Assembly (NCBI GenBank): GCA_963575645.1
Contig: OY754466.1
Location: 47,710,001-47,774,000, forward strand
Length of the DNA stretch: 64,000 nucleotides
Origin: Xanthostigma xanthostigma
Taxonomy: Eukaryota; Arthropoda; Insecta; Raphidioptera; Raphidiidae
Reading direction: 5' to 3'
Positions 45,824-57,430 of the stretch are shown here, piece after piece (position 1 is the stretch's first letter; every line of letters starts with the position of its first letter). Below the pieces are notes generated by a model, which worked only from the letters and a program-made list of their open reading frames with translations, did no database searches and was not told where the DNA came from. The position numbers and the translations under genes were made by a program.

Positions 45824-48800
45824 ATGGAGCGATACTCTAATATTGCAGTGATTCTCTCAGTATTATTTCTAAGGTAAGTAGGTAATTCATTTATATTTTT
45901 CTGCGTTAATATTTTGTCGCAACCTTGCTCGCAACTCAGAACTACTAAAAAAAAAAACTGATCAGTAACGAAAATCCGTGCGAAGTCGAATTTTAATCCG
46001 CGCGATAATCCTGACAGCTTGAAACTTTTTCTGGATGCAATAAAAGCCACTTTCTTCAAGTTGGCTTAATTATTCATTAGTTGTTTTTTTGCTTAATGAA
46101 TAATGATTTGTGTAAATAGGTAGACAAACTATTATAATTGTACTATCATCCTGTACGCTTAATAATTCACAGTCCTCTTAATTTTTTGTCACTTTCTAAC
46201 AAAAAAAGTGAGACAGATACTTAAGAGCGCTGTACACACCTAACAGAGGTTAAATAATCGCTCCATAATATTGCATTTCTTTAATTATTTCGATTAAATA
46301 TTTTTTTAGCATTTGCACAGCATATTCCTTACCATATAAAAGCAATTACACATTTCCACCTGATTTCCAATTCGGAGTTGCCACAGCTGCTTTTCAAATA
46401 GAAGGAGCATGGAACGTAAGTGGTAGGTCACATAATAGTCTCTATTTTAATGTTTTAAATCTTGAAAGAAATTAATTAATTTTTATTTAAGTTCATTATT
46501 GAAGGAGATTTATTTGGTTGAGGAACAATAGAAATAAGCTTTACTAAAGTATCGCTTGTGGCTTATTTCTCTTGTTCCTCAACCAAATAAATCTCCTTCA
46601 ATACATATTTTGGAACAAAACTTCTACTAATCTAAGTTCATTATGTTTTCTGAAACACCTACTTTTAAGTTTATTTACTTCGTAGCATAGGTAACTTACT
46701 ATCAGAGTGTTTCAGGTAAAGGAGAAAACATTTGGGATCATATGACCCATTTTTATTCCTACAAAATAAAGGATGGAAGCAACGGAGATGTTGCCTGTGA
46801 TTCTTACCATCATGTCAAAGATGATGTTAAATTGTTAAAGGACCTTGGTGTTAACTTTTACCGGTTTTCATTATCTTGGTCCAGACTTCTTCCGTCAGGT
46901 AACATTTTTTCAGGATCTTAGTTTCTACGTTGTATAATCTACCAAATATAGATACCACAAGGACTTTGATAAATAATTGGAAGTGTATTACATCCAGCTT
47001 TAAAACTATAGTAATACAACAACTCTATCTGTATTTACACAAATTCCCATTTTGGAAGAAAGTAAAAAATCTCTCAGATATTGGAATGAAGTTCATTTGC
47101 CGAAATCCCCGAGTGGCAGTTTCAGAGGGCACTAAAATCATAATAAAATAAGGTTGAAAACCACACCCAATCTGTCCGTTTTCCGATTTACTCAATTCGC
47201 TTGTTTTCTGACGGTTTTCTGGTGGTTTCCCGTTCACGAAAAATACCAACCATTATAATATATTTGTGAGTTTTTTAAAGTAATTTATCTCTAACGCTGG
47301 AGAGAGAAGGCACCATTGTCAAGTTTCTGCTTCGGTTCGAAAAAATCGTAGATCCGGGGCTGGCAAGTCCGTGTCTCTTTTAGTTTAGAATTTTGGCATT
47401 TTATATATATACTTCGCAATGGACCGAGCGGGGTGGAGTAGCGGTGAGAGCACTAGACTCGCATTCGGGAGGTACCGGGTTCGAATCCCGGCGGGGACAG
47501 ATGTGGCTGGGAGTTTTCCCAATGCCATCTTGTTGAGGTTTTCCATGGTTTCCCTCAACAATTCCAGATAAATATCGAGATGGTTCCTTATTCAAGGCCA
47601 TGGCCGATTACCTGTTAAACTTGTATGCTCAAAGTTTGCCTGCCTTATCCTAATTTCCAAAAAATTCCTCTATTCGCCCATTGCTATTAATTAAGTTGAA
47701 GTTTAAAAATTGTAGAAAATAACGGGAAGTGTGATAGATGGAAAATAGTAATTGTGCGAATGGCGTCTGTTATGACATAAAGTCGAGAAACGGACGTTAA
47801 ACGCATTATTATTATTATATATACTTCGCAATGGTACCGGATATCGGTCCTATAATCATAATTGTATGAATGGTATCTTTACTACATCGAAGTAACGTAC
47901 CTGTCCTTTCAGAAGACGGGCACTAAACGAATATCTAACCTGTATTTCTAGTGTAACACATGACTGAGGTAATAATGACTGAGTTAATAATGAAATGTAT
48001 CCATTTTAGGTTACAGTAACTTTGTAAATCCAGATGCAGTGAGATATTACAATGAGTTGTTGGATGAACTAGCGGCTAATAAAATCGATGCCATGGTAAC
48101 GCTGTACCACTGGGACTTGCCTCAACCACTCCAAGAAATCGGTGGGTGGCCTAATCCGTTGTTGGCTGAATATTTTGAAGACTATGCTCGGGTAGCGTTC
48201 GAACAATTCGGTAAAAAAGTCAAATATTGGGCAACTTTCAACGAACCCAAACAGCCTTGTAGCGGTTACGCCGGAGGAATGGCGCCGGATTATAACACGT
48301 CAGGAATTGGTGACTATTTGTGTGCTCATACGATTTTAAAAGCTCACGCCAGAGCGTATCATCTATATAATGACCAGTTCAAAAAATCTCAAAATGGTAA
48401 GTACGCATGCGCACAAAATATACAACTAACTTCTAATATATTCGAGTCACGAATTAATTTTAACCCACTATAAAACTTTAGGAATTTGCTTATAACAACG
48501 TCCTGCTATATCAAAAATTTGTACACGGTGACTCAAAATGTTAATTAATCTAATATTTTTGCTTTATTAAGGATCTGTGAGCTATGTAATAGACACCATT
48601 TATTATGCGCCAAAGAACGCTAGTAATCCAGCTGATGTAGAAGCAGCCGAACGTATGATGCAGTTTTCCGTAAGTCACCAAAACATTAATCAAAATATTA
48701 GTGATGTGTCGCTCCTGAGCGAGTCGTTCATAATGAACGACACCTATCTCGAAGCGGAGCGAGTCGCTCTTTTTTTGTGAATGACTCACTCCGAGCGCCA

Positions 48801-51233
48801 TTGCCCTGTACTGATCTATTCTGTATTGTTGCATTCGCACATTTGCAGAGCACACACAGCACAGGGCACAGAGACACTAGTGAACTTTGCACGTACGGAG
48901 TTATCTTTGCTGAGACGTTTAATGTTGAAAGACACACTGTTTACAGTGACTTAAACCATTCACATTGACGTCGTTGACGAAGATATAATATTGTAACAAT
49001 AAACATTATTTAACTTTATAGTTTATCCGAAATGCGAATAATATAAGATCAGAATCATATGAAAATGAGCTCAGAGCTGAGTGTGTGTATTGTGCTGTGC
49101 AATGCTAAGTGACTCCTGAGCATGCATGATGACAGTTCACACCTCTGCAGTCTGCACTCTTGTGTAATGCGTACTGTCTAGCGTCGCTCCTTTGAACGAC
49201 TCCCTCTGAGCGACTCTTTTTTGTGAGCGGAGCTCACTGAGCCAGCTCCCAATAAAGAGTCATGTGGACACATCCCTACAAAATTTGTTAAATACAAACC
49301 TATAAATTAAAAAAAAAGTATATTTTTAGATTGGATTGTTTGGAAATGCGGTCTATAGTAAAACCGGGGATTTCCCAGAAGTAATGAGAAGAGAAGTTGA
49401 TCGAATTAGTAAAGCACAAAATTTTCCAAAATCACGTTTACCAAAGTTTACTAAAGAAGAAGTTGAATATATCCGAGGGACGTACGATTTTCTAAGTATA
49501 AATGCCTATACGACTAATTTGGTTGAACCTTCGAAAGCTGACGTAACCAAACTGCCAGTCAGTTCATTTAATGATGCCCAGGTTGTCTTGTCAGTTGATC
49601 CAAGCTGGCCTAGTTCAAATTCGACTTGGCTTAAAGTCGTTCCTTGGGGAATGCGAAAATTGTTGGTTTGGCTCAAAGAACATTACGATAGTCCGGAAAT
49701 GTTCATCACGGAAAATGGAGTCTCGTCAAACCTGACATCTATTGATGACGACAGAATTCAATATTATAATGTAAGTATTAGTGATGTGCCAGATCGTTAA
49801 AAATGTATATCCGCGGATACGGATCTGAATACGGATATTTGGTCTCAAGTTCCGCGAATACGGATACGGATCTTAATTTTCTTAGAGTACGCGGCGGTAA
49901 ATATTGCACATCGTCCTTTGGAAAGAGACTGTCTGTTATGGAAAATAGTTATTGACCTCTTTAAGAGTTAACTCTCATAACAGATTGTCTCTTTCCAAAG
50001 ATCGATGTGCAATATCTCATTATAAAGATTTAGTACCTTTGAGTTATGTACTATTAGTATGGTACTCACTACGATAAATGTTTGCAAATACGATTTTAAA
50101 AAATTAGCTGAATGGAATTTAACAGTTTTTCATTATTACCTAATATCCTATATAGGTATATAAAATTTCATCTATGAATTGAAAATTAATAAGGTAATAG
50201 ATCCGTAAAAGATCCGCCAAAAACTAACGGATACGGATCTTTCTTCTCCCTCGGATATCAGCGGATACGGAAACGGATATCCGGCACATCACTAGTATGT
50301 ATTTATAGACGAGAACTTTTTGAAGACGCAACATTTTTCATTGATTTTAAAAACACTGCTGACAACATAATGAATTTTGATATTTAAATGTGGTCTTAAC
50401 TGTGTTTTCTAACAATATAATGCCACTTCTCGCCCAATTAAACCTACTTCAGTAAAAAGTCAACTTTAGTTCCATTAATGTAGTCAATTTACATAGTATT
50501 GTGATTTTATAATATATTAGATTGAATCATTTACAGGATTATCTAGATAACGTACTGATTGCAATGAACGAAGATGGTGTTAAAGTTAAAGGTTACACTG
50601 CCTGGAGCCTTTTGGACAATTTTGAATGGCTTTATGGATATACGTATGTTGATTTATTTACTTACTCCAATTTTGACCTGAAACAATCGACATGGACCAT
50701 ACATGACTGTCATGTTCCAAGTTGAATTTTTCAAAATAATTTTTAATAAAAAATATGAGCAAATTTCACTTTTTGTGGTATAACAAGCTTCACTGAAATA
50801 ATATTAGTACATTATACCACAAAAATCTTTGTTGATGCAATATTATTATACACAATACACTGTTGAAAGAAAACGATTTGTTTTTAAAATACAGTGAGGT
50901 AGCGATTATAGGACCTCCGTCTATAGTGCCTCTTATAACTGAGTTGGCGCAGGTACCGGCCCCGAAAGGTAGTCGACAAATGATAAATATCGATTATTTG
51001 GTTTATTATTCTTACAGTAACAATTCCACTTACGGGAACTAGCAATATAGGAGTATTAAGTATAATATGACATAACCCAAGGATATATTATTTTATTTTA
51101 TTGTTTCAGGGAACGTTTTGGATTATATTACGTAAATTTCACCGATGTCAACAGAGCACGCACTCCAAAGAAATCAGCGTCATACTATAAAGAAATAATA
51201 AAAACAAGAACCACTAAAGTTGATCTTAGTTAG
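45824..51233 (+). CDS. Secreted GH1 beta-glucosidase-like enzyme, gene 1 (8 exons)
   Basis: Retaining glycoside hydrolases of family 1 cleave beta-glucosides or related sugars. Insect members act in the gut, or in activating or storing plant glucosides. Exons: 45824-45873, 46310-46422, 46716-46898, 48010-48396, 48572-48669, 49330-49770, 50537-50643, 51110-51233. All introns are GT-AG and phases agree, giving about 500 residues, the usual length. The N-terminus [20 protein letters not shown] is a signal peptide. Residues to note: [25 protein letters not shown], acid/base Glu194 in ATFNEPK, nucleophile Glu405 in FITENG, and the sugar-binding [15 protein letters not shown] signals lie at about 51297 and 51320. 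Introns 3, 5 and 6 contain a SINE and two hAT elements. The substrate cannot be told from sequence; beta-glucosidase or myrosinase-like activity are options. Gene 2 follows 2 kb downstream on the same strand. Confidence 0.87.
46498..46602. repeat. Hairpin repeat in intron 2 of GH1 gene 1
   Basis: Arms of about 42 bp (ATTGAAGGAGATTTATTTGG, then TTGAGGAAC, and the inverse) with one or two mismatches enclose a 20-bp loop. In the transcript this would form a strong stem-loop about 115 nt before exon 3. Confidence 0.75.
47423..47816 (+). mobile_element. tRNA-Ala-derived SINE (copy S3) in intron 3 of GH1 gene 1
   Basis: Starts ACCGAGCGGGGTGGAGTAGC. The head carries anticodon-loop CTCGCAT and B box GGGTTCGAATCCC, and the tail is (ATT)n. 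A perfect 18-bp target duplication, ATATATACTTCGCAATGG, lies at 47405-47422 and 47817-47834. That is direct evidence of LINE-mediated insertion. Confidence 0.88.
48699..49278 (+). mobile_element. hAT element (family H1) in intron 5 of GH1 gene 1
   Basis: Ends TAGTGATGTGTCGCTCCTGA and GTGGACACATCCCTA. Target duplication CAAAATAT / CAAAATTT (48691-48698, 49279-49286, one mismatch). It starts 29 bp after the splice donor and makes up most of the 660-bp intron. The ORFs inside are not coding. Confidence 0.82.
49779..50294. mobile_element. hAT MITE (family H2) whose target duplication copies a splice donor
   Basis: The terminal repeats TAGTGATGTGCC and GGCACATCACTA are perfect over 12 bp. Subterminal repeats of GCGGATACGGATCT type occur at both ends, as in hAT elements. 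The 8 bp before it, GTAAGTAT (49771-49778), are the first eight bases of intron 6 of GH1 gene 1. After it stands GTATGTAT (50295-50302), a one-mismatch duplicate. An internal hairpin (CTTTGGAAAGAGAC arms, 49918-50015) is also present. Confidence 0.85.
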
Positions 51234-51509
51234 TGCCTCTTGTTTATTTTTTCTTGTTAACAATACAAAATTATATTATTTATGTTAATTTTAATAATAA
51301 ATTGTAAATATTTATATTAATGAATAAAACTACATGAAATCGCAGCTTAGTATGCACTTATTGTACGTTTTCAACGAAATTTTAACATAAATATACAGTA
51401 TCTAGATTGATTTAACCTTTCTCAGAATTTCTTTCTATTTATCAGTTTGGTCCGGGTTAATTGAAAAACTGCGCATCGATTTTTATCTAACTTCCAGTAC
51501 CAATATTTG
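51234..51509. terminator. 3' region of GH1 gene 1
   Basis: AATAAA-type signals occur near 51297 and 51320, some 65 and 90 nt after the stop codon, in AT-rich DNA. Transcript ends cannot be fixed from sequence. Confidence 0.45.
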
Positions 51510-51950
51510 TTTAATAATAATAATTTAATAATAATAATGTGTTTAACGTCCGTTTCTCGACTTTACATCATAACAGACGCCATTCACACCATTACTATTT
51601 TCCACCTATCACACTTACCGTTATTTTCTACATTTTTCAACTTCAACTTAATAGCAATGGGCGAATTAAGGAATTTTAGGACATTAGGATATGGTAGACA
51701 AAATTTTAGCCTAGGAGTTTGACAGGTACTCGGCCATGGCCTTGAATAAGGAACCATCTCGATATTTATCTGGAATTATAGAAGGAAACCATGGAAAACC
51801 TCAACAAGATGGCCGGTACAGGAATTGCCGTTTCTCGGCGAGAGGCAGCAGAAAAAAGTCCCAACCACATCTGCCCCTGTCGTGATTCGAACCCGGTACC
51901 TCCCGAATGCGAGTTTAGTGCTCTCACCGCTTCCCAACCCCGCTCGGTTT
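51510..51950 (-). mobile_element. tRNA-Ala-derived SINE (copy S4) between the GH1 genes
   Basis: Minus-strand head near 51860-51950 (GGTGAGAGCACTAAACTCGC, GGAGGTACCGGGTTCGAATC), body with CATGGCCGAGTACCTG, and a (TAA)n tail at 51510-51538. The head is close to copy S3. Confidence 0.75.
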
Positions 51951-52535
51951 TACATTTAATATAGATACATATAACATTTAAATTTATCGGTTACGTAATA
52001 AAACATAAAATTCCATTGCAATATTTTTTTGTGATAAGGAAAACCGCGATATTAACTTTTTAAAACTAATCAAAAGTATAGATAATAATTATAATAATAA
52101 TTTAATATTGACGTACGGTGAACTTATATTAATATTTATAAAATTACCTCTGTTGTGGAGCGACTATGATAAACAACATCTGTCTAATGTTTTGTAATCA
52201 TTATTGTACACAATTTTAGCTTAGTACTTACTAAATGAAACATTGGTCCTGGAAGTCTTGTGTTAAAAAAACACAAGATGTGAGACGGGTTATCAATTAA
52301 AAATCTATAAGTCCGACCCTTGAGGTCCACACGAGCAAGATCCCAGTATTTTCAAAATTGAATTTTAAATATGTAATTCACAAATTAGACTCGAGGTCCG
52401 AGGAATCGTTTTCAAAAAAATCTAAAATTCTTATTTTTTGTTTAAGAAAAAAAAAAACGGCTACTTAAACTGATTTTGAAAAAATAATTCAGATCGTATA
52501 TACGTTTAGACATCGATTGGTTCCCTAACATATAT
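51951..52535. other. No feature recognised
   Basis: AT-rich intergenic DNA between the GH1 genes. Confidence 0.5.
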
Positions 52536-52997
52536 GTTACGGTCAATGTCCGGAATCCGGACAATGTCGACAATGCCCGAGCAACATCGGGCAATGTGCG
52601 AAACCGGACATTGAGATATATTGTTTTTTGCTCATATCATATAAAAAATATAATTATTTATATTAGTAATGCCTTTTTGTTTATTCATTAAAATAAATAA
52701 AATGGGTGGAAATAAATTATACGTGGCTTTAATCATCAATAATATTGTAATAGAAAGGTGAAAAATATATTCTCCATTAGTTGATATCAGTGATAAAAAT
52801 TCCATAAAGAGTTAATGATATAACTTATCATGATAAAGATACAATCAAATGTCAGCGGTTCATGTTTATAAAAAATCTATTTTTTGAACCTTGTTCGATT
52901 TCGGACATTGCCCGATGTAGCTCGGGCATTGTCGACATTGACCGGTCAATGCCGACATTGCCCGGGCATTGTCGACATTCCGAACATTGACCGTAAC
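52536..52997. repeat. MITE with GTTACGGTCAATGTC ends and palindromic subterminal repeats
   Basis: The left end GTTACGGTCAATGTCCGG and the right end inverse GTTACGGTCAATGTTCGG bracket 462 bp. Near both ends runs of CAATGTCGACAATGCCCG-type sequence occur, with short palindromes (GTCGAC, CCCGGGC, GACCGGTC). It lies 203 bp upstream of the start codon of GH1 gene 2, so it may overlap that promoter. The superfamily is not identified. Confidence 0.65.
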
Positions 52998-53200
52998 ATT
53001 ATATAACACTTTCATTTTAAAAATACATCTAATATAACCAGTTCAGCACCCTGTAGATTTCATGCAGTATCTTTCTTTCATTTTATGGTATAATAACATT
53101 AACAGATACTCCATGCTTAAAGTTTTTACCGGTCATTCTGAACGGAGTTTACGGACAGACGCAGTATTGCCGCGGCCTTGTAACTAAACGGTCAAGTGTG

Positions 53201-56200
53201 ATGACAAAGCAAACAAATTATTTGTGGTCTTTAACGCTACTATTAACATTAGTTTGGTAAGTTATAACAACATAAACTATGACAGTTAAAAAGAACTTCA
53301 AAATTGCCGACCTCCTCATTGCACTTTAACGAGCGAGTAGGCATTTACACGTCAGAAATGAACTCCGCATTTCAAGTAATATCCCGAAAAACACGATAAG
53401 AACGTTAACAATGTCTGGGAATGCTATTAGTCCCATTCTGAACTGTGTAAACGCTATTAGTTCGAGTTAGGTTAGAAAAATTGAAACCCACTATCTTCTT
53501 TTTTTTTTGATAAATTTGGAACCCCTTTTTCGATTCCGTTCTTGAGGAATCATGCAGCAACCAAAATAATTTTGTTGGTTGTATAAATGCATATATCGAC
53601 TGTAAAAATAATAAGCTGTAAATATGAAACAATAGAGTATATGCATGTAACTTATATTTAGTTTAGTGTTATTTTTTGTAATCTTTATTGCAATTGATTA
53701 AACTCTAAATAGTTTTTTATTTTTAAATTTTTGCTAAATAATAAATATTAATTCAACAAAAATGCAATAAATACGCGCGAAACATAAAATATCGAAACGC
53801 AATGCTATTGATTCGACCGTAGTGTGACGTCAAAAACCACGTAAACATATGATTGCCAGAGAATTATTGCCTCTATTTCAATACAAATTTATTTAAACAA
53901 AATTGTTGACATGTTATATGACGTCATATATCTCCCGCGCAAAAATGGCGCGTTTGAATAATCAAAATAGCTTGCCCAAAAAGAATATTTATTTTTTAAT
54001 TCAATAAGAATATTTTCATGAATGATTTCATGTGTTTGATAACTTTTAGTATGAAAATAATTGATTTAAAATATTTTCAAAAATTGTGCATATACCCTAT
54101 TGTACATATATAGGGTTCTTAATTAAAAAAAAAAACTAAAATATAGATACAATTTTAAGATATATAATTTTTTACAGCTGTAAAGATGCAAATAAAGTCA
54201 ATTACAGATTTCCGGATGATTTTATATTCGGAATATCAAGTGCTGCCTACCAAATTGAAGGTGGATGGAATGCCGGAGGTAATTGACACAGTGTAATCTA
54301 ACATGTAATCTAACATTTATTATTTATTTGAGATGCTCTAACAAACAGGTTTTTCCTGTTGCGTACATAAATTATGTATAAATAATTCGTTATTGCAGCG
54401 AGTAAATCAATTCGTAGTTAATTATACTGAAGCTTTGCGTCAGTTCTTGAACAGAAAATCATGAACTATCAAATTGAATATCAATTGCAAACCCAGTCGA
54501 ACATTCAAGAATGTTTCATAGATAAAATAAAGAAATCTGTAAACCGGCTAGTATTTTCATTTTATCACTATTAATATACAAAGAGACGAAATTTCGATGA
54601 AAGTATGCAATTCATGCGTGAAGAATTTGACAACTGAGCAAATTAACAAATCTAAATCCTCTCGAAATTTTGCAACCCATTTAATTAAACTTAGGTACAT
54701 TGGAATGAAAATGATTTACAGGAAAAGGACCAAATATCTGGGATAATTTAACTCATGAGCATCCAGAACGAATATGTGGTCAAGGAAACGGTGACATATC
54801 ATCAGATGCTTACCATCACGCCGTCAAGGACATCGAACTTCTGAAAGATCTGGGCGTTAAAATGTATCGATTCTCGATATCGTGGTCACGAATGTTACCG
54901 ACCGGCTTAAAGGACAAAGTCAATCCAGACGGAGTTCGATATTATAACGAATTAATAGATGGTTTAATTAAAAGTAATATCCAACCTATGGTTACACTCT
55001 ACCATTGGGATTTACCTCAACCATTACAAAATCTCGGCGGATGGCTGAATCCAAAATTAGCTGACTACTTTGCAGATTATGCTAGATTATGCTTCGAAAC
55101 TTTTGGCGACCGTGTCAAATATTGGTTAACATTTAATGAACCCAAAGCAATTTGTGAATTTGGTTATGGTGGTACCGCTGACGCCCCGGCCATGAATATG
55201 CCAGGTGTTGGCGGATATCTGTGTGCACATACGCTGATCAGAGCCCACGCTAAAGCTTATCACATTTATCATGGCATGTTTGATTCACAGAATGGTAAGA
55301 TTAGTATTTCGGTCGATACGGACTGGTTTGAACCAAAGAATTGGAGCAATCCATCTGATGTGACAGCAGCTGACAGAAAAATGATGTTCAATGTATGTAA
55401 TTGTTCAGATTGATCCGTAAAATCTCAGAAAGTATCCAGAAACACTGTAAAACGTTTTGATCTTCTAATGACGTTCTATTAACTGATGTTATTGGAATAT
55501 CGCATCACCATTAATATAGGACTTTGATAAACTGTGAATGTTTATCGTCAAACTTGTATGTTTTCAGTTCGGTTGGTTCACAAACCCAATCTTTTCAAAA
55601 GAAGGCGACTATCCAAAAGTAATGAAAGATCGAGTAGCACGCATTTCAAATCAGCAACATTTTCCAAAATCACGTTTACCAGAATTTACTCCTGAAGAAA
55701 TTAAATCAATAAGAGGTACATACGATTTCATGGGACTGAATGTTTATACATCAAGTATGGTCGATTCTGCTGGACCAGATGGTGATGCCATGATCACCGA
55801 TCAACCCAATTATTGGGCTGACATTGGTGTCTATACTTGGTTTGATCCGTCTTGGCCGTCGACTGGAGCTGATTGGTTGAAAGTGGTACCGTGGGGATGC
55901 AGGAAATTGTTAAAGTGGATCAAAGACCATTATGAAAATGTGGATATAATTATTACCGAGAATGGGTATCCTCAAAATGGCATCGAAGATTGGGACAGAA
56001 TTAGTTTCTTTAATGTAAGTTCAGTATTTTAATAATTTAAATAGACTTAAAACGTATAAAACTGTAAACACAAAATGTTGATAAACCTTATTACTTTTAA
56101 TTGTTATTTTAAAATTCTAGAAATATTTAACTGCAATTTTGGAAGCCATACATGAGGATGGAGTCAATGTCAAAGGTTATTGTGCCTGGAGTTTTCTTGA

Positions 56201-56583
56201 TAGTTTTGAATGGTACGGTGGTTATTGGTAAGTTCATATCGTCAGTATATTATATACAGGTGTTTCATTTTAAATATATTTGCAATATTAAATATATATC
56301 ATATTTGATGTCGAAAAAAATATCTGAGAAAATTTATTTTACTGAATTAATTATCATAATTTTTTTAATATTACAATACCCGTTTTTATGGGTAATTAAC
56401 ACGTTTTTAGAACCGGTTAGTTTAATAATTATATTTAAACAAAATTTTAGCTCAAAGTTTGGATTATTTCAAGTTGATTTCAATGATCCAGATCGAAAAA
56501 GGACACCGAGATATTCTGCTATGAATTATAAACAAATTATTAAAGATAAAGTTATCAACCCAGAATGGAAACCACAAAAATAA
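53201..56583 (+). CDS. Secreted GH1 beta-glucosidase-like enzyme, gene 2 (6 exons)
   Basis: A tandem paralogue of the upstream GH1 gene. Exons: 53201-53256, 54178-54278, 54722-55392, 55568-56014, 56121-56227, 56451-56583. All introns are GT-AG and phases fit, giving about 504 residues. The signal peptide is [19 protein letters not shown]. Family motifs in order: [46 protein letters not shown], acid/base Glu192 in [23 protein letters not shown] with WLKVVPWG, nucleophile Glu407 in IITENGYP, and [10 protein letters not shown]. Nothing catalytic is missing. Its third exon covers what gene 1 splits into three (exons 3 to 5). The remaining introns coincide in position and phase. The residues after FEW (YGGYCSKFG) differ from gene 1 (LYGYTERFG), a region that shapes the entrance for the aglycone, so substrate range may differ. 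AATAAA occurs near 56653. Confidence 0.88.
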
Positions 56584-57211
56584 ATCTACTTAAGGAGATT
56601 GATCCACAGTTCCAATCAAAAGTAAGTCGAATTCTAAATGGGAACTTTTCCATAATAAATTTTTACAAAGATACCAATAAATTATTGTCATAAAGGCATA
56701 AATAAATAATTTTTTTTTTATATTATTTCTAACTTTTGAATTTTTTGTACAGAGCTAGGTTAAAAAAATAAATTTATGTAAATATCTAAACTTTGCATAT
56801 TTTTTGCAGTAAATAATTAAAAAAAAAATTAGAAGTAATAAAAATTAAAATTAAATCATTGAAAAATTGGAAATTCAGTTAAAATTGATAAAACTGTCAA
56901 GAATAAAAGTCCATAATCGAAAAGTGCTAAGGTTTAATGATTTTTTTTATTGATTAAGTCTCCTAATTAAATTGGAAAAAATATTAAAATATGCGTAAGA
57001 CATCGATGCTTTACATAGTTAGTTTTCGGAACTGCTGACATTATTTGGTTATTTGCAAAAAATTAGAATGAACAGTTTGCATGCTAGGTTGACATATTTT
57101 CCATAAGACTTACCTGTAAAAGTTTTTTTTAATTTTTAACTTTATAAATCTCCTAATGATTTTGGATTTTTTACAGAAAATTTTGTCATAAAAAAATCTA
57201 TTAAGAAAACT
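56584..57211. other. 3' region of GH1 gene 2; otherwise featureless
   Basis: AATAAA-like signals near 56653 and 56700. The rest is AT-rich. Confidence 0.45.
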
Positions 57212-57430
57212 TTATTTCAGATTTTTTTCATTATCTTCGTAGAACGGCTCAACCTCCTTAAATGTTAACGTTTTATCTTGTATTCGGAAAAGGTCGCCAA
57301 CTGTCGCGTCGTCTCGAATTTTTTTTACGAAAATTATGAAAACAAAAAATATTGGAAATTTAAAAAACAACTTATATAATGCAATTAAATATGGATTAAT
57401 ATAAACAATATCAAAAAATTGTCTTAACAT
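57212..57430 (-). pseudogene. Possible N-terminal scrap of an acyl-CoA-synthetase/FATP-like protein
   Basis: A minus-strand ATG frame of 72 residues has a hydrophobic stretch (LFFKFPIFFVFIIFV) followed by KKIRDDATVGDLFR, IQDKTLTFKEVE and a short acidic end. In fatty-acid transport proteins a membrane segment precedes a TV..LF... block and a .TF.E.E block, but those are separated by about 17 residues that are absent here. The GC content of the middle is higher than its surroundings. This is weak evidence, and it could equally be chance. Confidence 0.2.
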
